A stretch of DNA of 60,881 bases from Bacteroidales bacterium (GTDB taxonomy: Bacteria; Bacteroidota; Bacteroidia; Bacteroidales; UBA932): contig JAILNI010000059.1 of assembly GCA_024691765.1 (NCBI GenBank), positions 1 through 60,881 on the forward strand. Reading direction: 5' to 3'. Shown in pieces: positions 29,037 through 38,015 of the stretch. The position numbers and the translations under genes are program-made. The notes beneath the pieces are model-generated. The model was not told the DNA's origin. It saw nothing but the letters and a program-made list of their open reading frames with translations, and ran no database searches. The stretch's first letter is position 1; each line of letters begins with the position of its first letter.

Positions 29037-29636
29037 TTATTTCAGCCAGAATATGGCGTCGGGGCCTTCGTTGAAGAGGATATCCAGGACAGACAGGCCG
29101 GGGGTGAAGCCGAAGCGCTCCGCGAAGACCTGCCAGTAGGGGCGTTCCAGGCCGAGGTCGCGCAGGATGGTGTCAGGGTGTTTCGGATGGATGGCGTTTC
29201 GCAGATCCAGGGCCGTTCCGTCCGCAGAGGGAACTCCCTCTGACGGCACCGCCACCCCCATCTTAGCGCAGAGCCACTCAATTATCCGCCAGTTCATATC
29301 CCAGAGGGTTTCAGGATGGGAGTCGAGTATTGCGAAGAACTCGTCGCGGTAGAATTCGAAGAAGGGAGAGGAGTAGTAGGCGGACGCCACTGCGCGCTCG
29401 AACTTGGCCACCCAGGGCGTGGTGTACTCGATGCGGATATCCTTAATCTTCCGTCCGGAGGAATGGACTACCGGAACCATCAGGTCCAGAGGGCCGTTCG
29501 CCGACAGGATGCGGCAGCGGTTGCGCCAGGACTGCTTGTTGTAGAGTTCGACGGAATCGATAAAAACCGAAGAGTATCCCGCCAGTACGGCGAAATACTC
29601 TACAGGAGGACAGAAAGCAGTGGAAAGGAGAACCAC
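29037..29636 (-). CDS. WbqC family protein
   Basis: A 199-aa protein of the WbqC family, linked in some genomes to synthesis of amino-sugar residues of surface polysaccharide; its reaction is not well established. Recognisable segments: CPPVEYFAVLAGYSSVFID, YNKQSWRNRCRILSANGP and VPVVHSSGRKIKDIRI. Starts with GTG overlapping the lpxA stop by 1 nt, so it is the last gene of an envelope operon lpxC-lpxA-wbqC. Confidence 0.85.
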   Translation of the reverse strand: MVLLSTAFCPPVEYFAVLAGYSSVFIDSVELYNKQSWRNRCRILSANGPLDLMVPVVHSSGRKIKDIRIEYTTPWVAKFERAVASAYYSSPFFEFYRDEFFAILDSHPETLWDMNWRIIEWLCAKMGVAVPSEGVPSADGTALDLRNAIHPKHPDTILRDLGLERPYWQVFAERFGFTPGLSVLDILFNEGPDAIFWLK

Positions 29637-30448
29637 TACTCTATGAAGCTCTTCTCGCGGGAATCGTTGCCACGCACTATTCCACGCTTGGAATTGCGGA
29701 TGAAGGAAAGGATTTCCTCCTTCTCGTGGCTGTCGGGGAATCCGGCGTCGATCTTGGCACAGGCGTCGGAAATGTTCAGGCCCTGGAAATAGAGGGTGTC
29801 GTAGATATCCTTGATGTTGCGGATCACGTCGCTGTCGAAACCGCGGCGCCGCAGGCCCACGAGGTTAACTCCCGCGAAGCATACGGGCTCGCGTCCGCAG
29901 AGGGCGTAAGGCGGAATATCCTTGTTCACCTTGCTTCCGCCGCCCACCATGGCGTGCTTGCCGATGTGGGTGAACTGGTGCACGACGGTGCTGCCGCCGA
30001 GTATCGCCCAATCGTCGACGTCGGTCTCGCCCGCTATGCCCACGAAGGACACGAGAATGCAGTGCTTGCCGACGGTGCAGTCGTGCGCAACGTGCACGTA
30101 GCTCATGATAAGGGTGTCGTCTCCTATCTTGGTAACCCTCTTGCCGCTGGCTGCGGTTCCGCGGTTGATGGTGGCGCATTCGCGTATGGTCACGCGGTCG
30201 CCTATCTCCACCCAGGTGACTTCGCCCTCGAACTTGAGGTCCTGGGGAACGGCGCCCACTACGGCTCCGGGGAAGACTGCGCAGTCTTTACCCATCTTGA
30301 CGTACTGGAAGATGGTGGCATGCGGATATATGACGGTGCCGTCGCCTATCTCGACGTTGTCGTCGATGAAGACGTAAGGTCCGATTTCTACGTTCTCGCC
30401 GAGCTTTGCGCCCGGATGCACGGTTGCAAGAGGATGAATTTTAGCCAT
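29636..30448 (-). CDS. lpxA: UDP-N-acetylglucosamine acyltransferase LpxA
   Basis: First enzyme of lipid A synthesis; transfers a 3-hydroxyacyl chain to UDP-GlcNAc. The protein is 270 aa with a left-handed beta-helix of hexapeptide repeats (IHPLATVHPGAKLGENVEIG onward), the catalytic His in YVHVAHDCTVG near residue 122, and a C-terminal helical domain (LRRRGFDSDVIRNIKDIY). The ATG at 30448 was chosen; upstream in-frame codons lie in lpxC. Starts 8 nt after lpxC. Confidence 0.95.
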   Translation of the reverse strand: MAKIHPLATVHPGAKLGENVEIGPYVFIDDNVEIGDGTVIYPHATIFQYVKMGKDCAVFPGAVVGAVPQDLKFEGEVTWVEIGDRVTIRECATINRGTAASGKRVTKIGDDTLIMSYVHVAHDCTVGKHCILVSFVGIAGETDVDDWAILGGSTVVHQFTHIGKHAMVGGGSKVNKDIPPYALCGREPVCFAGVNLVGLRRRGFDSDVIRNIKDIYDTLYFQGLNISDACAKIDAGFPDSHEKEEILSFIRNSKRGIVRGNDSREKSFIE

Positions 30449-30456
30449 GGTTTCAG

Positions 30457-31359
30457 TTAGAGTGACAGGATTTTCTGGACTGCCTTCGCGGTGTCCGTGT
30501 TGATTGTGTGGCCAGGTTTGTACGCGGTTATATGTGCGCGGAGATAGCCTCCGCAGAGCCTCATGTCGCCCAGGAAGTCGAGCATCTTGTGACGCCCGCA
30601 CTCATCCGGGAAATTGAGGGTAATGTTCGAAAGATAGCCCGAAGGAAGGACCTTGATGCCGGGATGGCCTATCTGTATGGCCATTGCATCCACGACGTCT
30701 TCCGGAACGGGACGCTCGACCACCACGATGGCATTGTCGACGTCGCCGCCCTTTACCAGCCCCTGGGCTGCGAGATACTGCACCTCATGGAAGAATACGA
30801 AAGTACGGCAGACAGCTATCTGCGAGAGGTAATCGACGGTCTCGTCCCAATGGGCCTTCTGTACGCCCAGGACGCGGGAGCCGAAATCAACCGTGAGGTC
30901 CACCGAAAAATGGTCGGCGGGTTCCACCTTGATCCAGCTGCCGGTCGCCTCGTGACGGAGTTCCACGGACTCCTTGATGTCGTAGTACCTGCGGTCCTTC
31001 TCCTGTTCGACGAGTCCGTCGGCTGCGAATACCTCCGCATAGAAACGGGCGCTGCCGTCGAGGATGGGAATCTCCTGGTTGTCCACCTCCACAATGGCGT
31101 TGTCAACTCCCATTCCCGCGAAGGCCGACATAAGGTGCTCAACCGTGGAGACGGAGGCGCGCCCCTCGCTCAGGAGGGTGCAGCGCGCGGTATTGGACAC
31201 GTACTCCGCGAGGGCGGGTATGCTGCGTCCGATATCGGTACGGATGAACCTGATGCCCGTTCCTACGGGTGCCGGTTTTATGCAGATATGGGAATAAGTG
31301 CCGGTATGGAGGCCTTTCCCTTCGAACTCGTATGCTCTTTTGAGTGTGCGCTGTTTCAT
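30457..31359 (-). CDS. lpxC: UDP-3-O-acyl-GlcNAc deacetylase LpxC, stand-alone
   Basis: Zinc deacetylase for the committed step of lipid A synthesis. The protein is 300 aa. It has the zinc His in STVEHLMSAFAGMG (about residue 75), FPDECGRHKMLDFLGD (zinc His and Asp), and the catalytic His in YKPGHTIN. In most Bacteroidota LpxC is fused to a FabZ dehydratase (about 460 aa); here the protein stops right after the LpxC domain and lpxA follows 8 nt later. A TATCTTTG box (31368-31375) ends 8 nt before the ATG. Confidence 0.95.
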   Translation of the reverse strand: MKQRTLKRAYEFEGKGLHTGTYSHICIKPAPVGTGIRFIRTDIGRSIPALAEYVSNTARCTLLSEGRASVSTVEHLMSAFAGMGVDNAIVEVDNQEIPILDGSARFYAEVFAADGLVEQEKDRRYYDIKESVELRHEATGSWIKVEPADHFSVDLTVDFGSRVLGVQKAHWDETVDYLSQIAVCRTFVFFHEVQYLAAQGLVKGGDVDNAIVVVERPVPEDVVDAMAIQIGHPGIKVLPSGYLSNITLNFPDECGRHKMLDFLGDMRLCGGYLRAHITAYKPGHTINTDTAKAVQKILSL

Positions 31360-31367
31360 AAATCCCG

Positions 31368-31375
31368 CAAAGATA
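31368..31375 (-). promoter_or_regulatory. -7 promoter box of lpxC
   Basis: TATCTTTG on the minus strand in the 41-bp gap between lpxD and lpxC, 8 nt from the ATG. It gives lpxC-lpxA-wbqC its own start. Confidence 0.55.
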
Positions 31376-31400
31376 GCAATTTATTTTGTCTTACAAGCCT

Positions 31401-32393
31401 TTACTCCTCCGCCCCGGCGCTCTTGAATTTGACGTAGCTGCGCATGAACTGTGCCCTGTCGAAAGCCGGGGTTCCGAGCAGCACGGAGCCTTCCTTGCGG
31501 ACGCTCTTGGTCACGCCCGACTGGGCGCCCACAATGGTGCCGTCGGCTATCTTGATGTGGCCCACTATGCCCACCTGGCCGGCCAGTATGCAGTTCTTCC
31601 CGATTTCGGTGGAACCGGCTATTCCGGTCTGTGCGGCCATTACGGTATTGTCTCCGATGACCACGTTGTGGGCTATCTGGCAGAGGTTGTCGATACGCAC
31701 GCCGTTGCCTATGATGGTGTTCTCCATTTCGGCACGGTCGACGGTGGAGTTGGAACCGATTTCGACGTTGTCGCCGATAATGACCCCGCCCAGATGCTCT
31801 ATCTTCTGCCATGTGCCGTCTGGCTGGGGTGCATTTCCGAAGCCGTCGGAGCCGATGACGCAGCCCGCATGAAGGATTACGTTCTCCCCTATCACGGTCT
31901 TGGGATAGATCACCACTCCGGGGTAGATGATTGCGTGGCTGCCTATCACGACGTCTTCACCTATGGTGACGTTGCTGTGTATGATGCTGCAGTCGCCGAT
32001 GCGGGTCCGTGCGCCGATTTTCACGAAGTCCCCCACCCAGACCTTCTTGCCGAGGCGGGCGCGAAGCGAAATGCCGCAGGTCATGGCGCGGTGGCGGCGG
32101 TATTTGCGCCTCAGGGCCGACACGTACTTAAGCAGTTCGGCGACGCCGGTGTAGGCGTCCTTCACCCTCACCATGGTGGGAGTAACGGCCTGCCTGGGCT
32201 TGAAATCAGCGTTCACCAGCAGGACGCTCGCCTTGCTGGTGTACACATATTCCTCGTATTTCGGGTTGGCGTAGAAGCTCAGTGCCCCGGGCTTCCCGTG
32301 TTCGATTTTAGCAAACGTGGTTACGGTTTCCTGAGGGTTGCCTTCGACCGTTCCGTGCAGAGCCTCAGCTATCTCCTTTGCGGTAAGTTTCAT
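31401..32393 (-). CDS. lpxD: UDP-3-O-acylglucosamine N-acyltransferase LpxD
   Basis: Third enzyme of lipid A synthesis; adds the N-linked 3-hydroxyacyl chain. The protein is 330 aa. An N-terminal uridine-binding domain (ALSFYANPKYEEY) is followed by a hexapeptide beta-helix with HAGCVIGSDGFGNAP, the catalytic His region QIAHNVVIG, and a C-terminal helix (FDRAQFMRSYVKFK). The ATG at 32393 was chosen over one six codons upstream that lies inside the preceding porin gene; only 1 nt separates the two genes. Confidence 0.95.
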   Translation of the reverse strand: MKLTAKEIAEALHGTVEGNPQETVTTFAKIEHGKPGALSFYANPKYEEYVYTSKASVLLVNADFKPRQAVTPTMVRVKDAYTGVAELLKYVSALRRKYRRHRAMTCGISLRARLGKKVWVGDFVKIGARTRIGDCSIIHSNVTIGEDVVIGSHAIIYPGVVIYPKTVIGENVILHAGCVIGSDGFGNAPQPDGTWQKIEHLGGVIIGDNVEIGSNSTVDRAEMENTIIGNGVRIDNLCQIAHNVVIGDNTVMAAQTGIAGSTEIGKNCILAGQVGIVGHIKIADGTIVGAQSGVTKSVRKEGSVLLGTPAFDRAQFMRSYVKFKSAGAEE

Positions 32394-32394
32394 A

Positions 32395-34329
32395 TTAGAA
32401 TCTCCATCCAACGGTAAGTACAGCGTCTACAAGGGAACGGACCGAACGGGTGCACGGGGCGATTACCATATACGCCACGCCGTCGGCGTTGCAACGCACT
32501 TTGCCCAGGTCGTCCTTGACCTCAAGATAGGTATTGTATGGCGAATAATAACTTGCGCTGGTGGTGCGGCGCAGGGCGAAATCGGCATAGAAGGACCCGG
32601 TGCTCACATATCCTACTCCGAGGGAAACCGAACTGACGGGAGCATTCACGTAATACTTCTTGTCCAGCAGCCATGCTTTTCCGGCCTGGTAATAGGCGTA
32701 GTCCTTGTCGTAAAGGGATGCGTCCACCAGATAACCCTCGTTGTCGTAGTAGTAGCGCTCCGGGTTCGAAGTGCGGGTGTAGCCGGCGCGAAGGGCGAGG
32801 AAGGGAAGAGGACGAAGCTCCAGGCCAAGCCTGAGGCTGTGGCTGACCCCGCAGAAGAGGTTCATGTACTCATTGGTGCGGGCATAGGGATCGTCCGGGC
32901 CGAAATCGTCGTCGGTGGAATACTTCATGACGGAGAAGTCGGTCATCTGCCAGTCGGCGCTGACAAGCCCGAAGCTGCCGAAAGTCCAGGCAAGGCCGGT
33001 GCTCATGCTCCAGGGAGAACGGAAGTTATACTCGAACTCCCCTACCGGAGACTCGCCGTGGCGGGACAGGTTCTGGTAACGGGTGTCCACGGTCATGTAA
33101 AGGCGCTCCGAAACGCTGTATGCGGTCGGGGTCTTGATGGATGCGCCTATGCGGAGGTTGCGGACCGGCAGCCAGATGAAACCGACGCCGGCATTGATGC
33201 CGCTGATGTCCGCATCGTAGTTGTAGGCGTAGGAAACCTGCTTGAAAAGCTGCGCCGCCTCGACAATATAGTCTCCGTTCGGATGCACCATTTCCGGAGT
33301 TACGGTGGCGGTCGCCGGCCATGAGCTGTCGGGAACCTCTGAGAACCTTTCGAGATAGCGGAGGTTGATTATCGGGAAGGTGAAATTGACGCCTACGTAG
33401 AAGTTGTCGTTGAAATTGAAACCGAAGTTGGTGACGATGTCGTTCTTGCTGCCGTAGCGCACCCTTTCGGAAGTCTGGAGAAGACGTCCCGGCACACCGA
33501 AATCGTAGGTCTGGTAGTACATCGGGTCACCGTTGTCGTACTGCCTGGGATTGCCGTTGTCGTCGAGGATGGGAATCTTGTTGCCGTCGTCGTCGAGCAG
33601 ATAATAGGGGCCGTACTTGTATTCGTTGGCTCCGTAGAAGGCGCCGCCGGTCTCGATGGTCTCGTTGTAGTTGATCATTCCGCCCTCATAAGCGGTGATG
33701 TACTGCCAGCGGTCGTAAAAGCCGTTGCGGTTCAGATGGTTGTACGGATCGGTGTAAGTGAGGATGTCGGGGTCGAGCATGGAGCCGTTCCCGTCGGAAT
33801 TGAACATCGCGCCGGTGGCGAAGGCGCCCGCCATGGATGTGAACGGGGTGCCGCCGACTGCATTGAAGCCCCTGGCGACCGACTTCTCCACGAAATTGTT
33901 CGTCATCGTGGAAAGGAAGGCGAAGTTCCAGCTCTTGAGCCCGGAATACTCACCGGTGTCAATGCGCAGATTGAAGCCTATGTTGGGCATGGTGTAGCGT
34001 ACCTTGCCGGCTTTGGTCGCCCCGCTGAACTCCTGGGTGCCGTCGAATTCGCTGTAGGCCGGAGCCCATGAGGATTTGGTGGAGGAGATGCTGAGGCCCT
34101 GGGATATAGTGAACGTGGAATAGCCTGCTACCGCGGATCCTGCCGGATTGAGGGCCACCGAGCCGAGGTCGCCACCTACGGCCGTTACCGCATTGCCCAT
34201 TCCGAGGGTGCGTGCCGTGCCGAAATAATTGTCTTTGCCCAGATCCAGGGCGTCGTACATGGTTTGCGCGCTGGACACCGCCATGGAGGCGAACAAAAGG
34301 GCTGTCAGGGTGAATATTGCTTTTTTCAT
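32395..34329 (-). CDS. OmpP1/FadL/TodX-like outer membrane protein
   Basis: A 644-aa outer membrane beta-barrel with signal peptide MKKAIFTLTALLFASMAVSSA. The N-terminal segment GTARTLGMGNAVTAVGGDL with SVALNPAGSAVAGYS is the FadL/OmpP1 hatch signature; the rest is rich in alternating aromatic strands. Family members move hydrophobic compounds across the outer membrane. A Tyr/Asp-rich region around residues 190-290 is probably an extracellular loop. It precedes lpxD directly, so barrel and lipid A genes are likely co-expressed. Confidence 0.88.
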   Translation of the reverse strand: MKKAIFTLTALLFASMAVSSAQTMYDALDLGKDNYFGTARTLGMGNAVTAVGGDLGSVALNPAGSAVAGYSTFTISQGLSISSTKSSWAPAYSEFDGTQEFSGATKAGKVRYTMPNIGFNLRIDTGEYSGLKSWNFAFLSTMTNNFVEKSVARGFNAVGGTPFTSMAGAFATGAMFNSDGNGSMLDPDILTYTDPYNHLNRNGFYDRWQYITAYEGGMINYNETIETGGAFYGANEYKYGPYYLLDDDGNKIPILDDNGNPRQYDNGDPMYYQTYDFGVPGRLLQTSERVRYGSKNDIVTNFGFNFNDNFYVGVNFTFPIINLRYLERFSEVPDSSWPATATVTPEMVHPNGDYIVEAAQLFKQVSYAYNYDADISGINAGVGFIWLPVRNLRIGASIKTPTAYSVSERLYMTVDTRYQNLSRHGESPVGEFEYNFRSPWSMSTGLAWTFGSFGLVSADWQMTDFSVMKYSTDDDFGPDDPYARTNEYMNLFCGVSHSLRLGLELRPLPFLALRAGYTRTSNPERYYYDNEGYLVDASLYDKDYAYYQAGKAWLLDKKYYVNAPVSSVSLGVGYVSTGSFYADFALRRTTSASYYSPYNTYLEVKDDLGKVRCNADGVAYMVIAPCTRSVRSLVDAVLTVGWRF

Positions 34330-34352
34330 GACTGTAATTCTCTGAGTGTTTG

Positions 34353-35357
34353 CTATCTGCGGCCGCCGCTGCTGTGGGAACCTCCGCTGCTGTGGGAACC
34401 TCCGCTGCTGTGTGAGCCTCCGCCGTAGGAAGAACGCGACGAGGAGCTGCCGCCGCTGTAGGACGACCTGCTGCTCGAAGACGAACTGCTGTGGGAGGAA
34501 GAACTTGAAGACGAACTGCTGCTGCGGGTTGAACTGCCGGAATAGGAGCTGCCCGAGGAACTGCTTCCGAAGGAACTGCTGCGGTAGCCGCCGCTGCTGT
34601 TGGTGCTGCGTGAACTGCTGGACGTCCTTACGGAACTGCCGCTTCCGCTGCTGCGGGTTGCTGACGCACCTCCCGTATACGACCTTCCGGAAGAATAGCC
34701 GCCCGTCCTCGATACGGAACCCGCTCCCCTGCCGTTGACGCTGTTGCCGCCAATCACGCTCTCACGGGTGGTGCCGCGGAAGTAGTTGTAGCCGCTTCCC
34801 CTGGACGAATAGCCTGAATAGTGGTGGTGATGGCCGCCGTACCAGTAGGGGCCGTGGCCATACCAGCCGTAGCCGTAATGACCGTAATACCAGGGGTCGT
34901 ACCAGCCGTATGCGTAGGAATAACCGTACCAGTCGTAATACCAGGGATCGTACCAGCCGTAGCTCCAGGGGCTGTACCAAGCGCCGTAATAACGGGGCCC
35001 GTAACCGTAGTAGTACGGCCTGTACCAGCCGGAGTAGTAATACGGAGTGTACCAGCTGTAGTAGGGATACTCGTAGTAGTTATAAACGTTGCCCTGTGTA
35101 TCTTCAGCGGTGGTGCGGAGACCGTTACGGGTGATGTACAGGGTATCCCTCGCCGCGGCGCGGTCACGCTCAATCTCCTCCCTTGCCAGAGCGGCGAACT
35201 CTTCCCTGGAGAGGGGCTGCACGTTCTGCACGTCCTTAGCCTGGTAGTAGATGCCGTCCTGGAACTGCTGCACGCCTTCGTATTTGGCCGCCAGCGAACA
35301 GGAAACCGCGGACAGGCCTGCGAGGGCGACGAGCAGCGTTATATTTATCCGTTTCAT
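34353..35357 (-). CDS. Low-complexity lipoprotein (Tyr/Trp/Gly then Ser/Gly)
   Basis: A 334-aa lipoprotein: signal ends at lipobox AVSC (about residue 20). A normal-looking segment of about 70 residues is followed by about 90 residues dominated by Tyr, Trp, Gly and Pro (for example YYGYGPRYYGAWYSPWSYGW). The C-terminal half is a Ser/Gly/Arg tract ending in SHSSGG repeats. I do not recognise a function; similar Tyr-rich lipoproteins occur in Bacteroidales. The tract could bind polysaccharide or form an extended fibre, which is inference. The barrel gene follows 23 nt downstream. Confidence 0.8.
   Translation of the reverse strand: MKRINITLLVALAGLSAVSCSLAAKYEGVQQFQDGIYYQAKDVQNVQPLSREEFAALAREEIERDRAAARDTLYITRNGLRTTAEDTQGNVYNYYEYPYYSWYTPYYYSGWYRPYYYGYGPRYYGAWYSPWSYGWYDPWYYDWYGYSYAYGWYDPWYYGHYGYGWYGHGPYWYGGHHHHYSGYSSRGSGYNYFRGTTRESVIGGNSVNGRGAGSVSRTGGYSSGRSYTGGASATRSSGSGSSVRTSSSSRSTNSSGGYRSSSFGSSSSGSSYSGSSTRSSSSSSSSSSHSSSSSSSRSSYSGGSSSSRSSYGGGSHSSGGSHSSGGSHSSGGRR
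34363..34416. repeat. Three tandem copies of an 18-bp unit
   Basis: The unit CCTCCGCTGCTGTGGGAA (first and third copies slightly diverged) codes the SHSSGG repeats on the minus strand. Copy number changes would add or remove six residues in frame. Confidence 0.85.
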
Positions 35358-35368
35358 GGTATTTTTTG

Positions 35369-35376
35369 TATATTTG
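35369..35376 (+). promoter_or_regulatory. -7 promoter box and leader of proS
   Basis: TATATTTG followed by a leader of about 85 nt containing CACGC-aggc-GCGTG and then an AT-rich stretch. I see no T-box-like structure. Confidence 0.5.
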
Positions 35377-35463
35377 CACCTGTCTTCACGCAGGCGCGTG
35401 TCGGCTTATTTATACTATTAGATGCAAATTTGCTAAAAAAACGCAGAAAAATCTATTAAAAAT

Positions 35464-36942
35464 ATGTCGAAGGTCATTACTCCAAGGTCGGAAGACTATT
35501 CTAAGTGGTACAACGATATCGTAGTGGAAGCCGACCTGGCCGAACAGTCCGCCGTACGCGGTTGCATGGTCATCAAGCCCTATGGTTACGCCATCTGGGA
35601 AAAAATGCAGAGGGTACTGGACGGAATGTTCAAGGAAACGGGCGTGCAGAACGCCTACTTCCCCCTCTTCATCCCCAAGAGTTTCTTCAGCCGTGAGGCC
35701 GAGCATGTGGCGGGCTTCGCCAAGGAATGCGCCGTGGTAACCCACCACCGTCTCATGAACAATCCCGACGGCGCCGGAATCGTGGTCGATCCCGACGCGA
35801 AGCTCGAAGAGGAACTCATCGTGCGCCCCACTTCCGAAACCATCATCTGGAGCGTGTACAAGAACTGGATCAAGAGCTGGAGGGATCTCCCGATACTCTG
35901 CAACCAGTGGTGCAACGTGGTGCGCTGGGAGATGCGCACCAGGCCCTTCCTCCGCACCAGCGAATTCCTCTGGCAGGAAGGCCATACAGCACACGCCACT
36001 GCCGAAGAGGCCCAGGCCCGGGCAGTCCAGATGGTGCATGTGTACGCCAAATTCGCCCGCGAATGGATGGCGCTGCCCGTAATCGTCGGACACAAGAGCC
36101 CCAACGAGCGCTTCGCCGGCGCCCTCGACACCCTTACGATCGAGGCCATGATGCAGGACGGAAAGGCCCTGCAGGCCGGTACGAGCCACTTCCTCGGCCA
36201 GAATTTCGGAAAGAGCTTCGACGTTCAGTTCGCAGGCCCTGACGGCACCCTGCAGTACGCCTGGGCCTCCTCCTGGGGAGTGTCCACACGCCTGATGGGC
36301 GCCCTTATCATGGCCCACTCCGACGACGAAGGCCTCATACTGCCTCCCGCCCTCGCCCCCATCCAGGTCGTGATGGTTCCCATCTACAAGGCCGACGAGG
36401 AGCGCGCCGCTGTTCTGGCAAAGTTCGAAGAGATGTCCAAAGCCCTGACTGCCAAGGGAATAAGCGTGAAGATAGACGACCGCGACACCCTCCGTCCGGG
36501 CTTCAAGTTCGCAGAATGGGAAGTCAAGGGAGTTCCGGTACGCCTCGCCCTCGGAGCACGCGACCTCGCCTCCGGAAGCATTGAAATCTTCCGCCGCGAC
36601 ACCCTCTCCAAAGAAACCGTCTCCATCGACAGCGTCGTGGAGAGCATTCCGGCCCTGCTGGACGACATCCAGAAGAACATCTATTCCAAGGCCCTCTCCT
36701 TCCGTGAGGAGCACATCGAGAAGTGCGACGACTGGGAGGAATTCAAGGCCAAGATAGGCACCGGCAAGTTCCTTCTCTGCCACTGGGACGGCACCGCCGA
36801 AACGGAGCAGGCCATCAAGGACGCCACCAAGGCCACCATACGCTGCATCCCCGTCGATTCCTTTGTCTGCGAAGAGGAAGGCGTCGACATCTATTCCGGC
36901 AAACCTTCTCACGGAAGGGTTGTCTTTGCAATCGCATACTAA
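35464..36942 (+). CDS. proS: Prolyl-tRNA synthetase, archaeal/eukaryal type (ProS type 3)
   Basis: Class II synthetase for tRNA-Pro, 492 aa. It lacks the YbaK-like insertion of long bacterial ProRS and belongs to the shorter archaeal-type group. Motif 2 appears in [24 protein letters not shown] written across its loop, the proline site in PTSETIIW, and motif 3 near [15 protein letters not shown]. The C-terminal anticodon-binding and zinc-like domains follow (from about residue 290) and the chain ends in Tyr, as usual for this type. DUF3078 follows 11 nt later. Confidence 0.95.
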   Translation: MSKVITPRSEDYSKWYNDIVVEADLAEQSAVRGCMVIKPYGYAIWEKMQRVLDGMFKETGVQNAYFPLFIPKSFFSREAEHVAGFAKECAVVTHHRLMNNPDGAGIVVDPDAKLEEELIVRPTSETIIWSVYKNWIKSWRDLPILCNQWCNVVRWEMRTRPFLRTSEFLWQEGHTAHATAEEAQARAVQMVHVYAKFAREWMALPVIVGHKSPNERFAGALDTLTIEAMMQDGKALQAGTSHFLGQNFGKSFDVQFAGPDGTLQYAWASSWGVSTRLMGALIMAHSDDEGLILPPALAPIQVVMVPIYKADEERAAVLAKFEEMSKALTAKGISVKIDDRDTLRPGFKFAEWEVKGVPVRLALGARDLASGSIEIFRRDTLSKETVSIDSVVESIPALLDDIQKNIYSKALSFREEHIEKCDDWEEFKAKIGTGKFLLCHWDGTAETEQAIKDATKATIRCIPVDSFVCEEEGVDIYSGKPSHGRVVFAIAY

Positions 36943-36953
36943 AGAAACCGAAT

Positions 36954-38015
36954 ATGAAAAAGACTGTCATCACCCTTATCCTGGCCTTCGCAGCCGCACT
37001 GACTCTCGCTGCCCAGGAGGCCCCCACCGCACAGGACGCCGCCGCAGAGGCCGCCCAGGCCATCTCCGCCGCACCTCAGGAGGAACTCCCGGCTCCCAAG
37101 CCCAACTACTGGACCAACTCCCTCGTCATCGACTTCGGCCTTAACCAGACCAGCCTTGTCGACTGGGCAGCCGGCGGTTACAACACCATCACCCTAAACT
37201 CCGGGCTCGACGCCAAGGCCGACTACGCTAAGGACCTCGCATCCTGGAACAACCGCCTGCAGATGCAGTACGGCTTCCTCTATTCGGAAGAGAAGGAAGG
37301 CCTGATCCAGAAGAACACCGACCGCCTCTACCTCGAAAGCAAGTTCGCATACAAGACCGGAGCCGAGAGCAAGTGGAGCTATTCCGCAGCCTTCGATTTC
37401 CGCACCCAGTTCAGCGACAACTTCGACACCTACGTGCAGGACGCGACCACCAAGAAATGGAGCGGAACCCTCAAGAGCGGACTGCTCTCCCCCGCCTACA
37501 TCAATCTCGGTCTCGGTATGGACTGGAACCCCACTTCGTGGTTCAACCTCAACGTCGCTCCCCTCACCGGTAGCGTAGTCATAGTGGACATTCCGCTGCT
37601 CCGCAAGAATTACGGTATGGAGCTCGGAGTGGCCGAGGACGATGCTGAATACACAGCCGCCGTTGCGGCTGACGACGCTGCAGCCATCGGTTCCTTCTAC
37701 AAGGGCGCAAAGTTCCAGCTCGGTGCCCAGGTGAAGATGGGCGCCAAGGCGAAAGTGAACGACAACCTCGGCCTCGAGACCCAGCTGGTCGTCTTCTCCA
37801 ACTACCTCAAGGACCCGCAGAACATGCGCGTGAACTGGGACAACAAGATTTCCTGGCAGCTCACCAAGTTCTTCAAGTTCGGGCTCGACACCTGGCTGAT
37901 CTACGATCCTGACGTGCTGATTTTCAGTGAGAAGGACAACCTCACCGTGCAGCGCGTGCAGTTCAAGGAATTCGTCACCTTCAACTTCACCTGGACCTTC
38001 TCCAATAAGAAATGA
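36954..38015 (+). CDS. DUF3078 outer-envelope protein
   Basis: A 353-aa exported protein with signal peptide ending LTLAAQ. After an Ala/Glu/Pro-rich linker it has the DUF3078 pattern: FGLNQTSLVDWAAGGYNTIT, then SWNNRLQMQYGFLYSEEKEG, and antiparallel aromatic strands that suggest a small outer membrane barrel. Function unknown. A short acidic Ala/Asp insert lies near residue 230. Its stop overlaps tilS by 4 nt (ATGA), so proS-DUF3078-tilS is one operon. Confidence 0.85.
   Translation: MKKTVITLILAFAAALTLAAQEAPTAQDAAAEAAQAISAAPQEELPAPKPNYWTNSLVIDFGLNQTSLVDWAAGGYNTITLNSGLDAKADYAKDLASWNNRLQMQYGFLYSEEKEGLIQKNTDRLYLESKFAYKTGAESKWSYSAAFDFRTQFSDNFDTYVQDATTKKWSGTLKSGLLSPAYINLGLGMDWNPTSWFNLNVAPLTGSVVIVDIPLLRKNYGMELGVAEDDAEYTAAVAADDAAAIGSFYKGAKFQLGAQVKMGAKAKVNDNLGLETQLVVFSNYLKDPQNMRVNWDNKISWQLTKFFKFGLDTWLIYDPDVLIFSEKDNLTVQRVQFKEFVTFNFTWTFSNKK

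Noticed and set aside
30448..30457. FabZ domain of LpxC hidden in another frame
   Set aside because: lpxA begins 8 nt after lpxC, so no such sequence exists there.
31386..32417. 343-residue open frame opposite lpxD
   Set aside because: Antisense shadow of a conserved gene; no family features.
34363..34416. CRISPR-like array
   Set aside because: The 18-bp units are directly adjacent without spacers and lie inside a coding region.
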